Of a stretch of DNA of 64,000 bases, positions 1 through 8,995 are shown in pieces. The DNA lies in NCBI GenBank assembly GCA_029204225.1, contig CM055115.1:10808528-10872527 (forward strand), given 5' to 3'. The notes under the pieces were generated by a model that was not told the DNA's origin, made no database searches, and was given only the letters and a program-made list of their open reading frames with translations. This DNA is from Diphasiastrum complanatum. Its lineage: Eukaryota > Streptophyta > Lycopodiopsida > Lycopodiales > Lycopodiaceae. Position 1 is the stretch's first letter, and each line of letters opens with the position of its first letter. Position numbers and translations under genes: made by a program.

Positions 1-636
1 TGTGCATAAGATTTTGCAGGCAGGGCCAAGGCTGTGGAAAGATACTATGGCATTCTGTCATAGTTGCGATGTTTGTCAATGACAAGGGCGGTCGGTTCGC
101 ACGATGGATTATCCATTGGTACCACTACATCCAATAGAGCCATTTCAACGATGGGGATTAGATTTTAGTGGTAAAATTAACCCGACTTTGGCAAATGGGC
201 ACAAATATATTGACATAGCAACTGATTACACTACGAAGTGGGCAGAAGCGAAAGCCTTGCTGGACAATACCGCAAAATCCACTGCCAAATTCATATTTAA
301 TAATGTTTTAGCTCAATTTGGATGTCCATTAGAAATTGTGTCTGATAAAGGTCCACATTTTGTGAATAATACTTTGAAGGAGATTGGCATATTTGTTCCA
401 AATTTTTCCCAAGATGTCAACTTCTTACTATCTGCATGGTAATGGTCAAGCCGAGGCTACCGATAAAGCTTTGAAGGCTATTATTGCAAAACAGGTGTTG
501 GAAAAAGGAGGTTCATGGCATGAATTTTTACAGCTAGCGTTATGGGGTGTACTGCACAGCCTATAAGATTTCTATTGGATACACACCATTCCAATTGGTT
601 TATGGCACAGATGCTATTATGCCATACGAGTTCACG
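1..636 (+). pseudogene. Ty3/gypsy integrase fragment, copy 1
   Basis: Translation shows the zinc-binding C-x2-C (CHSCDVC), then the integrase core beginning MDYPLVPLHPIEPFQRWGLDF with the first catalytic Asp in GLDF. The second Asp lies in SDKGPHF and the Glu in HGNGQAEAT. Integrases of this family join LTR-element cDNA to host DNA in the nucleus. The frame is broken: a stop follows CQ near base 90, a frameshift near 400 splits the core, and another falls near 550. Similarity to the fuller pol at 5,479-8,166 ends abruptly near 636, where an unrelated insert begins. The 5' part of this pol lies outside the window; the duplicate at 33,815 shows what it probably was (RNase H region). Clear family call, certainly non-functional. 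Confidence 0.9.
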
Positions 637-1430
637 ATTAAAGTTTGAATAAATCAAACTTGTCTTCAATCGGGATTGTATCTGATCTATGTACTAATAG
701 AACAATATTAGTTTTGATTGAATACGCGTGCAGAAATTATGTGCGGAAAGTAAGAGACAACTTAAGACAATTTTTGACAATTAGAAATTGTTGATCAAAA
801 ATGAATTTATAATTCTGAATCTGATTCAATATACATCTCTTGTTGTCTTATCTCGTTGTTGTGTCTCTGATTGAATGAGTTGGTTACAACGAGTAGTGCA
901 CATGTATTTATATTGCTACAGGACAGGTCTTTTGGCCTTTCAATTTTGTAACAGTAGATCTAACCATTTACGATGGTTGATATTCAAATAGACGCTTTGT
1001 TTTTAAGGTCGAATAATTTCTATTCGCAAATATTTTGCGACACTCTGTCTCTCATACTCAGCTTTGTGTTTCGCAAATTATTCGCGACAATTGTCTCGTC
1101 GTGACATTTTCATGTTTCGCGAATTGTTCGCGACAGATGACAGTTTCTGAGCTTGAAGTAGAATCCAGAACATTTCACGAATTTTTGTGACAATTTCACG
1201 ACATCTGAGGTTTGAACAGGAAACAGAATATTTTCGAGACAAGATTCTGTTTGCAAATCTTTCTAGTTGACTGCAAGACAAAGTTCGCGAATCGTTCGAG
1301 GTTGATTACGAATAAAAATGTTTTGAGTTCGCGTTTGTTTCTTATCCTTTGTCAAGTAAACTACGCGCTTTGTTAGTAGAATCAAGATCTGTTCGATTAG
1401 TTGTTCTACAGATAGTCAACTTGTTACAGA
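637..1430. repeat. Unclassified 0.8-kb insert with TTCGCGA motifs, copy 1
   Basis: This segment replaces the end of pol and the spacer seen in the sister element (compare 7,745-8,515): similarity stops near 636 and resumes at GAGATATGGCTGAG near 1,430. It has no long ORF on either strand. A roughly 20-bp motif of the form TTCGCGAATnnTTCGCGACA recurs near 1,023, 1,070, 1,116, 1,174 and 1,284 with decreasing fidelity. Near the left edge AAGTTTG and CAAACTT form a short inverted repeat. It could be a solo LTR or a non-autonomous insertion; I cannot place it in a family. Confidence 0.5.
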
Positions 1431-1433
1431 GAT

Positions 1434-1838
1434 ATGGCTGAGAACAGAGTACAAAGAAGGCCACAACGATGTCAGGAGGATGTTCCAACGGTCGAGACAG
1501 AACATGGGATACCCGTGAATTTTCAAGTGCTTTTACAGCTAAGGCAACAGTGAATAACTAAAATGGCGAGGCAGATGCTGGCAGACCAACAATTGCAACA
1601 TCAATCGATGACAACACAATCAATGGAAAGCCAACAGGTGGAGAGGCAGTTGGACAAAAGTCAACAGGTGGAGAGGCAGCTGGACAAAAATCAATTAGGA
1701 GGATTTGAGTGTTGGAACATCGGTTCTTGGATTATTGGCGTGCCTATTTTGTTTTGGATATGTATAGGCATACTTGTCTTGCATAGGCTGCTGACTATAA
1801 TAAGCAGATGGAAGATCAAAGTGTGCAGTAATCAATAA
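1434..1838 (+). pseudogene. Third ORF downstream of pol: Gln-rich, with one predicted membrane helix (copy 1)
   Basis: The frame opens at ATG 1434 (MAENRVQRRPQR) and runs to the stop at 1836-1838 with one in-frame TGA near 1,551. The paralogue at 8,522 has CGA there, so this is a nonsense change from Arg. The first part is basic. The middle is rich in Gln and Glu with a tandem QQVERQLDKS/QQVERQLDKN repeat likely to be helical. The end has a strongly hydrophobic stretch (WIIGVPILFWICIGILVLHR) that looks like a membrane span. It lies 3' of pol and 5' of an LTR-like module, the position of envelope-like ORFs in some plant Ty3 lineages, but I see no sequence motif proving that role. A truncated gag is the alternative. 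Confidence 0.5.
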
Positions 1839-3124
1839 GTATTGGGCTATGGAAAATTTTGTACATCAATTTCGATTATAGTGAAATATGAGAAAATGGT
1901 GTACACTTGATTAACTGTGGAGTGTGTAGGCATATATACATTTGAATTGCTTTATGAAATGAGTAATCGTTAAGAATTATATGAATTAATTTTCTAGGAA
2001 GTGCGGAAGTGCACTAAATATCGTTACATGTGGACGTAATACAAAATATTGTTCATACCAGTTCTTCAAGTGATTTTGGTTAGGATTGTATGATAATTTT
2101 TATAACGGGTACTTGGAAAATGCTATGTATACCCGATTTCATTATAGTTTAGCAACTAGATTAACCATAGCGCATAAGTTGCAATTATATTATGGGTTGT
2201 GCGCATGTTTTGCCGTGTTACAATGACATTGTTATGGTCCCTTCAGTTCGGCTAACGGCTGACTGATTACATCCATACAAAGTGATGAGTCCAGTCAGAG
2301 TAGTACAAATTTTGGCAGGAGTTGGATTTGAAGGCACATGCAGTATTGGCATGGGCGGTTTTACACGGCAAAATGAAGGTAAACAATTCTGAAATCTTAA
2401 CATGAAGTTCTATGTTTTTTGTGGCGGAATATTTTTATGAACTAAGCAAAGTTTCAAGGCACACAATGATGTACATAATAGTACCATTCAAAGACATGCC
2501 AAGTTTAAACCTTGGCTGGTCGGATAATGTCGGAATTTTGACACCTTATACACAGTGATAGTGAAATATGTGGATGATTCATATCCACTATTATGGAGGA
2601 TATATTGTCGTTGGGAGGAGGATTTTCAGCAGCGAGTACAACAGACCAAAGGTTGCATCACTGAAAGAAAGGCCAACAAGGGAACCCAATGAACCGTAAC
2701 ATACGAGACCTTAGAGTTTTGCCATTTTATAGCGATTGCGACGAATCAAATGCGAGAGCTGTTCTTGAATAAAACCTATACACCAATCACCATTGAATGG
2801 CTAAACAAACTAATGTTGACAAAGCAAACACCACGATTGGTATCAGGCATCATAGATGATTATCTGAATCTCTTACTCAAGCCATTGCGGTATGGATTGA
2901 CCACCCCCTCACCAAGACCAAGGGTTTGGACATCACCACCTATGGTGGAGAGATACAAACCAATTATGATCGATGCACAGGGCAGAGGTGAATCTGGGAC
3001 TCATTGTTCAGGAATGCATACATCAAGTGAAAGTGAGAGTGAACACAATAGTAAAGACGTCAAAATGAGGAAGCGACAGAAGAAAGCTGTGAGATGGACT
3101 CGGTTTTTCCTGCTGGGGAATATG
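1839..3124 (+). pseudogene. 3' part of the third-ORF region of the gypsy-type element, copy 1
   Basis: Decayed coding-like sequence conserved in the inverted copy (18,367-20,460) and in the copy at 56,997. The inverted copy keeps a 70-codon frame (20,078-20,290, minus) over the segment corresponding to about 2,060-2,280. Here the last open frame is 2,750-3,130 (126 codons, starting MRELFLNKTYTPITIEWLNK), with a Pro/Ser-rich middle, an SSESESEH acidic-serine patch and a basic tail. It ends five codon positions past the start of the TGTTAGGCC module. A short purine run (GGGGAA) sits just before that module, as a polypurine tract would. No database family recognised. Confidence 0.45.
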
Positions 3125-3957
3125 TGTTAGGCCTTTTTGGCCATAACAATGGACATTGTAAATATGTGGTTGTTAATGTAAGTGTAGGATTGTTGGTTAT
3201 GTAATTGAAGTTTTATTTACACAAAGATGTAATTATGTTGTAAGGTCTTGAAGTTAGGAGACGTCATGGTAGGACATTTATGAAGTTAAAGTTGATAGGT
3301 TAGTTAACGTTTAGTCATATTCGGGAGGAACCCGAATAGTTCGTAAGTGACCACAAGGTCATCAATTGTGGTTTCCATGCGGTCTCTATGCGAAGCTAAA
3401 CTGACCACTTGTGGTCATTACAAAGGGTTTCAATACTGGATTGCAGTTTCCTCACAAAAGTATAAATAGGACATTTGGAGCCAGATTGGGGGCTCTTGGA
3501 TTTTTGTTTAGGCAGTAGTATGTTCAAAAGACCAAGGGTGAGAGCCGAGTGTTCTAAATGTTCAGTACTCCAGATTTATATTGTACTACAGGCAACAAGA
3601 TGAATTTTCTTGCCTAAGACCTCTTAGCAATGGCAATGTTGACTCTGTTTGCTATTCAGTTTGTAATTTTAGGTGTTTGGAAATGTTGACTATGTTTGCT
3701 AGTCAGTCTATGGAATGCAATTGAGAGTGTTACTTCCTTGTGTCTACATATTCTTGCGATGGTTAGTTTTGGGTTCTATAATAACAATGTTCTGTTAATT
3801 GGTTGTTCTGTACTATTGCAATGGACTAGAATATATGAATGCACTAATTAGCTTCAGGGGAGTTGTTCATAGTTTATTAAGGGTTTTCTTGCCATAATTT
3901 GCTTGTGACATTGCGACTTTATAATGCACCGTTCTGGAATAAACAAAAGAAATAACA
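3125..3957 (+). repeat. LTR-like module, family B, copy 1
   Basis: Starts TGTTA and ends TAACA, the usual short inverted LTR termini, about 833 bp apart. A good TATA box (TATAAATAGG) lies at 3461-3470, about 336 bp in, and AATAAA occurs near 3,938. The first bases form a hairpin (TGTTAGGCC... ...GGCCATAACA). After the end comes ACC and then TGGTCTCTAGAAGC, which begins with the TGG expected of a primer-binding site, although I cannot name the tRNA. The same termini and TATA spacing recur at 37,776-38,608, 57,646-58,508 and, inverted, 18,507-19,371. No function beyond promoter/terminator for a retroelement is implied. Confidence 0.6.
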
Positions 3958-4856
3958 ACCTGGTCTCTAGAAGCTAGCAAGAATAGCAAATAGCAATATC
4001 TTGCCATCCCTTTTTACAATGAAAAATTGATGTTGGAAACTGAAATCATTTTACCAAGAAATGCATTTTTCTTCAAAAGACAAACCTTGTACAAAACTTC
4101 TAAAATAAATTGATATTCAGTAACAACTCATTTATTTGTCACTTGGCTCTTTTGTGATTACATCAATTTAATTTGAGCATTTTTGAATAATAATTTTGAG
4201 CATCCTTCATACCAGACATCGATATGTGGTATCGTTCTTAGGTATCATATATTGCCAATGATACGACAAGTTGATACCGCGTAATAATAAAAAAAGACTT
4301 TCTGTAATAATAGAGTCATTTGTAGATGACACGACAAATCGATACCAAGTATTTGCCATATCAAATTGAAAAATGATATGAGAGATCGATACCGAGAAAT
4401 CAATATCGGATATCGATCTGCCATATCAAATTGACAAATGATATGAGAGATCCATACCGAGCATCACTTTCTCATATCATTTTTCAATTTGATAAGGCAG
4501 ATCGATACATGGTATCGATTTCACGTATCAAACTGACAAATGATACTAGAGATCGATACTTGGTATTGATATCTAGTATCATTTGTAAATTTGATACTAT
4601 AGATCGATACCCGATATCGATTTTCCGTATCATTTGTCAGCTTGATATGGCAAATTGATACCAAGTATCGATCTGTAGTATCAAATTGACAAATTTTAGT
4701 GACAAACTAAAGAAAAAATATTGTTTTTTAGATGCACATTTTGACAATTTTTTGTCTACTTTCTCTTTATTTTTAGCAAAATTGGTTCGCATGCATATTC
4801 TATTTTGCAAATAGCCGACTTAAAAGAGAGTTTTATGACTGTTTGGTAACTTTCTC
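3958..4856 (+). repeat. Family B leader region, copy 1
   Basis: Non-coding stretch between the LTR-like module and the small ORF at 4,857. It opens with the possible PBS (TGGTCTCTAGAAGC, 3,961) and contains the AT-rich palindromic minisatellite listed separately. No real gene seen; a 75-codon frame at 4,431-4,658 is only the translation of the tandem repeat. Confidence 0.5.
4210..4690. repeat. AT-rich palindromic minisatellite (GATCGATACC type), copy 1
   Basis: Alternating inverted units: an outer arm like TATCAAATTGACAAATGATA and its complement, and an inner core around GATCGATACC / GGTATCGATC. At least six cores are visible, spaced about 35-75 bp, so a single strand could fold into a series of hairpins. 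Copies: 38,861-39,341 (near identical) and 58,770-59,270 (diverged). Confidence 0.8.
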
Positions 4857-5309
4857 ATGTTTATCCTTACTATAATAGCAAACTCACACAAAAGATCAAA
4901 TCTAAAGTCTAGGAGAGATTTATTACTCCCAAGGCGACACATAAGAAGCGGAGGACTGGTCATCCCGGAGGTGAGGGTGACTCACCTGCAAAAGTCTCCA
5001 CCGTTTGTGATAATCCACAGCCAAAAAAAAATTGTTGTAGTGAAATTTTCTGAAAAGATCAGTTATCATTCATACGAGGCATATCAGTGGGCTATCATCA
5101 CAAAAGGTGATAAACTATGCTTGGTCATGTCCAGAAATAAAGGTGTAGCTCCATTCAGTAAACTGAAAATGCTTGGTCAAATACGTGATAATTACTATGA
5201 TGAGGATGACGATTCCAAGATATTGTTCAAGACTGAGAACAAAGGCTCATTCAAGGAGCTTTTCTTTTTTGAAATCAATTTTAGTGTCGAGAATTGCCTC
5301 CCTATATAA
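4857..5309 (+). CDS. Small unknown ORF of the family B leader (150 codons), copy 1
   Basis: Open from ATG 4857 to the stop at 5307-5309. The N-terminal third is basic (KSRRDLLLPRRHIRSGG). The C-terminal half carries EAYQWAIITKGDKLCLVM and then MLGQIRDNYYDEDD followed by ENKGSFKEL. The latter block resembles MLGEVKDLYYDEND...ENKGQTRLFSVSEI in the 196-codon ORF at 29,069, so the two share a domain. The spacing is vaguely BAH-like, but that is a guess. The frame is intact in the duplicate at 39,508 and broken in the copy at 59,489. It could be a captured host gene fragment or a decayed retroelement ORF; no motif ties it to gag. Confidence 0.35.
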   Translation: MFILTIIANSHKRSNLKSRRDLLLPRRHIRSGGLVIPEVRVTHLQKSPPFVIIHSQKKIVVVKFSEKISYHSYEAYQWAIITKGDKLCLVMSRNKGVAPFSKLKMLGQIRDNYYDEDDDSKILFKTENKGSFKELFFFEINFSVENCLPI

Positions 5310-5478
5310 CGATCGCCAAATGAAGATCTTCAAGAATCCTGTCACATGCAAACCAACATGACACATGTGGAGCATAAACCACCCAACCAACATGAAGAAG
5401 CCAATCAATACCCTAACCACTTCACCCCCCAAGCCACAGTTACTGAATACAAGAGAGGAGAGGAAACTGGCAAACTTG
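5310..5478 (+). repeat. Right part of family B, copy 1
   Basis: Non-coding continuation of family B, shared with 17,740-18,120 and with 59,870-60,157. Similarity to those copies stops near 5,478 (after GAGGAAACTGG), where Ty3 pol sequence takes over, so this copy is truncated on the right. Confidence 0.55.
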
Positions 5479-8166
5479 CGCGGTTGCATCCTACTCAGAT
5501 TTCTAGGGAAGAACTGATAAAGATTAATCTACGATAAACTACGAGGCATATCAAAGGAAAGCTATCAGCACACCATTGATGTCACCATCGATGCACAACC
5601 TGTACTCTAGCAACGATATAGGATGAATCCAAAACATGCAAAACGAGTTAGAGCTGAAATTGAGAAACTTGTAAAAGTTGGTTTTATATACACTATTCAC
5701 TACATGTCGTGGGTGAGTCCTATTGTGATTGTTTCAAAGAAAAACAATAATTTACGAGTTTCTTTAGATTACCGTAAGCTCAATTCGTTTACGATAAAGA
5801 ATCATTTTCCATTGTCATTAACAGAGCAAATCTTGGATGAGGTCGTGGGACATAAGCTATATAGTTTTCTTGTGGATGTAGTGGATATAACCAAATACAG
5901 ATTGCTAAGAAAGACAGGGAGAAAAAAACGTTTATTACGGAATGGGGTGCATATGCTTACAAGGTAATGCCATTCGGGATGAAGTATTAGCCAGGAGCCT
6001 TTCAAAAAGTGATGACAAAGGCATTTTATGACTATCTAGATAGATTTTTGAAATTTTTCCTGGATGATTTTTGTTTGTACGGTGATGTGGATGATCATCT
6101 AGCATACTTGGAGAAGTGTCTTCAGAGATGCTATGAATTTGGCATTTGTTTGAATCCAGATAAATGCACTTTTTGTGTGCGACGCAGAGTGCTGCTAGGA
6201 TAGATCATCTCAAAAGAAGGTTTGTCAATTGATCCGGCAAAAATAGAGGTCATCAAGAACATGCGGGTTCCAAAGACAGCGAAAGAGATGCAGACTTTCT
6301 TAGGCATGACGAGCAACCATTGCCGATATATTTATGCATATGCGGAAAGGACTTACATTCTATATGAAGTTCTGAAGATGGGAGTATTATACAAAATCAC
6401 TATTCGGTGGTATAAGGCATTTCGGGATTAAATCGATGCCTTGGTGAATGCCCCAATTTTGCGGCCACTAGATTGGAGCAAGTCATTTCATGTTCATGCA
6501 GATGCATCTCAAATAGTGGTGGGCTGTGTGATCACCCAGTCTGTTATGCAAGTAAGATGATCACACCTCTGGAAAAGAACTAATCAACTACGGAGAGAGA
6601 GGCGCTAAGTTTGATTTTTGCTCTTCGCAAGTTTCCACATTTTCAGTTGGATAATAGATTTGTCATCTACATGGATCATTAACCTTTACTATATTTTCAT
6701 AAACTAGCAATTGTTGGTAGGATTGCAAGATGGATGATTCTATTTCAAAAGTTTGAATTTGATATTCGGATCTGACCAGACAGAGTACATACGAGTGTAG
6801 ATCAATTGTCTCACATTGAGATGAGGGATACCGAGGAGGGCACTGATGAAATTCCAAATGCTTAGTTGTTTAGCTCGGAGACATTATATGAGTCCTGGTA
6901 TGGTGATTTATATGATTTTTTAATGCATGGAACATTTCCGGGACATTCTAAGAAATCTCAACGGTGCCAATTGATTTGGTGATCCCGTGACTTTCAAGTA
7001 ATTGAAGGTCAGCTATATAAACACGGTAATGATCAAGTGTTAAGACGATGTGTCCAGTTGCAAGATATACAGGCTATTATTGATGAAGCTCATTCGAGGT
7101 TTCCGGGTGGACACTTCCCCACCGAAATAACCATGTGTAAGATTTTGCAGGCAGGGCCAAGGTTGTGGAAAGATACTACAACATTCTGTCATAGTTGCGA
7201 TGTTTGTCGACGACAAGGGCGGCCAGTTCCCATGATGGATTATCCATTGGTACCACTACAGCCAATAGAGCCGTTTCAGTGATGGGGGTTGGATTTTATT
7301 GGTAAAATTAACCCGGGTTTGGCAAATGGGCACAAATATAGTGACGTAGCAATTGATTACCCTATGAAGTGGGCAGAAGCGAAAGCCTTGTAGGACCATA
7401 CCGCAAAATCCACTGCCAAATTCATATTTAATAATATTTTAACTCAATTTGGATGTCCATTAGAAATTGTGTCTGATAGAGGTCCACATTTTGTGAACAA
7501 TAAAGGAGATTGGCATATTTCTTCCGAATTAATCCCAAGATGTCAACTTCTTATTATCCGCATGGTAATGGACAAGCCGAGGCTACCAATAAAACTTTGA
7601 AGGCTATTATAGAAAAACAAGTGTTGGAAAAAGGAGGTTCATGGCATGAATTTTTACAACCAGCATTATGGGTGTATCGCACAGCCTATAAGATTTCTAT
7701 CGGATACACACCATTACAATTGGTTTATGGCACGTATGCTATTATGCCGTACAAGTTCATCTTGCCAACTCTCCGCATTCAAGGTGCATATAGTCTGGGC
7801 AACAATGAAGTATTGCGTGAGCGGTTAATTCCGTTGGAAAAACCAGAGGAACATCGAGGCTATGGTTACTGGCAGAATTGGCTGACCAAAAAACAACAAG
7901 CTCGATGGTTTGACAAGCAAATCCATGAGCCAGAACTAAAGAAAAGAGATTTGGTACTGTAGTACCCGGGGAGTATTACAAATACTCTGAAATCCAAGGA
8001 TCAACATTGAGAGGGATCGGTACCATACAAGATTCTACACATATTTGGTAATAATGTGTTGATTTCTTGGAAGAACCCACCGTGGGTGCCGTTTATTGTA
8101 AACAATAGCAAGATAAAGGTTTATCACCCTCATGAAAAAAAGGGGAATATTGATAGAGGGGTGTAA
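5479..8166 (+). pseudogene. pol: Ty3/gypsy pol (RT, RNase H, integrase), decayed, copy 1
   Basis: Reverse transcriptase is recognisable from about 5,520 (HTIDVTIDAQPVL, then MNPKHAKRVRAEIEKL, WVSPIVIVSKK, VSLDYRKLN). A frameshift follows near 5,880, then AYKVMPFGMKY with a stop. The F-x-D-D active-site box (FFLDDFCLYG) is near 6,056, and LNPDKCTFCV follows. The connection and RNase H (6,222-6,870) are heavily broken; only APILRPLDWSKSFHVHADAS is easy to read. Integrase runs from 6,990: zinc-binding His/Cys region (HSRFPGGHF, CHSCDVC), first Asp in GLDF, second in SDRGPHF, Glu in HGNGQAEAT. The C-terminal tail ends in NSKIKVYHPHEKKG with the stop at 8,165. No gag or protease precedes RT; family B abuts it instead. 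Non-functional. Confidence 0.93.
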
Positions 8167-8272
8167 TATATTCCTTATTCGACATTATGAAGGTAGGCAT
8201 TACATTCAGAATTGTGGCGAAAGCCTGGATGACGATTTCGTACGGAGACGCATGTGAAAGCAAAACACGTGG

Positions 8273-8274
<2 letters not shown>

Positions 8275-8321
<47 letters not shown>
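8275..8321. repeat. (TA)n microsatellite, copy 1
   Basis: About 23 uninterrupted TA units. Frames with IYIYIY on either strand are repeat artefacts. Confidence 0.97.
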
Positions 8322-8325
<4 letters not shown>

Positions 8326-8521
8326 GAGGTTAGTTTTTTGGGAATTGCAAGTAGATTCACATCTTTGGGCAGACATATTATGTATCACTGATAGCTAGGT
8401 AATGGTAGTCAAGTTCACAATTTGTGATGATGACTTGGAGTATATAAATTTGATATGGGTTCATTTTAGAGGATCACTAGATAGTTGGACTATGATTAAA
8501 AATCATCCTGTTATAGAGATA

Positions 8522-8995
8522 TGGCTGAGAACAGCATACAAAGAAGGCCACAACGACGTCAGGAGGATGCTCCAATGGTTGAGACAGAAACATGGGATAC
8601 CCATGAATTTTCAAGCACTGTTACAGCTAAGGCAACAGCGAATAACTGAAATGGCAAGGCATATGCCTACAGACCAACAATTGCAACATCAATCGGTGAC
8701 AATACAAACATTGGAAAGCCAACAGGTGGAGAGGCAGTTGGACGAAAGTCAACAGGTGGAGAGGCAGCTGGACAAAAATCAGTTAGGAGGATTTGAGTAT
8801 TGGAATAGCGATTCCCGGATTCCTGAGATCAAAGTGTGAAGTAATTAGTAAGTACTAGGCTATGGAAAATTTTGTACATCAATTTCGATTATAGTGAAAT
8901 ATGAGAAAATGGTGTATACTTGATTAATCGTGGTGTGTGTAGGCATATATACATTTGGATTGCTTTATAAAATGAGTAATCATTAACAATTATGT
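8522..8995 (+). pseudogene. Third ORF, internally deleted paralogue, copy 1
   Basis: Starts MAENSIQRRPQRRQ like the ORF at 1,434, then shifts frame through an extra A in the GAGACAGAAACATGG run. The continuing frame (HGIPMNFQALLQLRQQRITEMARHM) retains both QQVERQLD repeats, but the hydrophobic helix is deleted: LGGFEYWN passes directly to EIKV. The following non-coding part matches 1,840-1,985 and stops at AATTATGTG near 8,995, the edge of the 9-kb duplication. The upstream bases 8,167-8,521 hold only the TA microsatellite and no gene. Confidence 0.55.

Larger units (their letters stand above)
1..8995 (+). repeat. Large direct duplication, left copy (mate 34,652-43,663)
   Basis: The whole stretch recurs at +34,651 (shifting to +34,668 after a 17-bp length difference near 8,208). 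Reading both copies side by side I found roughly 20-25 single-base differences over 9 kb, mostly transitions, i.e. about 99.7% identity. It covers parts of several unrelated elements, so it was copied as a block. The left limit is the window edge; the right limit is near 8,995. Confidence 0.93.

Noticed and set aside
4431-4658. 75-codon frame with repeated DRY...I motifs
   Set aside because: Translation of the palindromic minisatellite, open only because the repeat lacks stops in that phase.
8162-8521. Possible LTR starting TGTAATATATTCC after the purine run GATAGAGGGG
   Set aside because: No matching end with CA and PBS was found before the next ORF, and no other copy of such an LTR is visible in the window outside the duplication.
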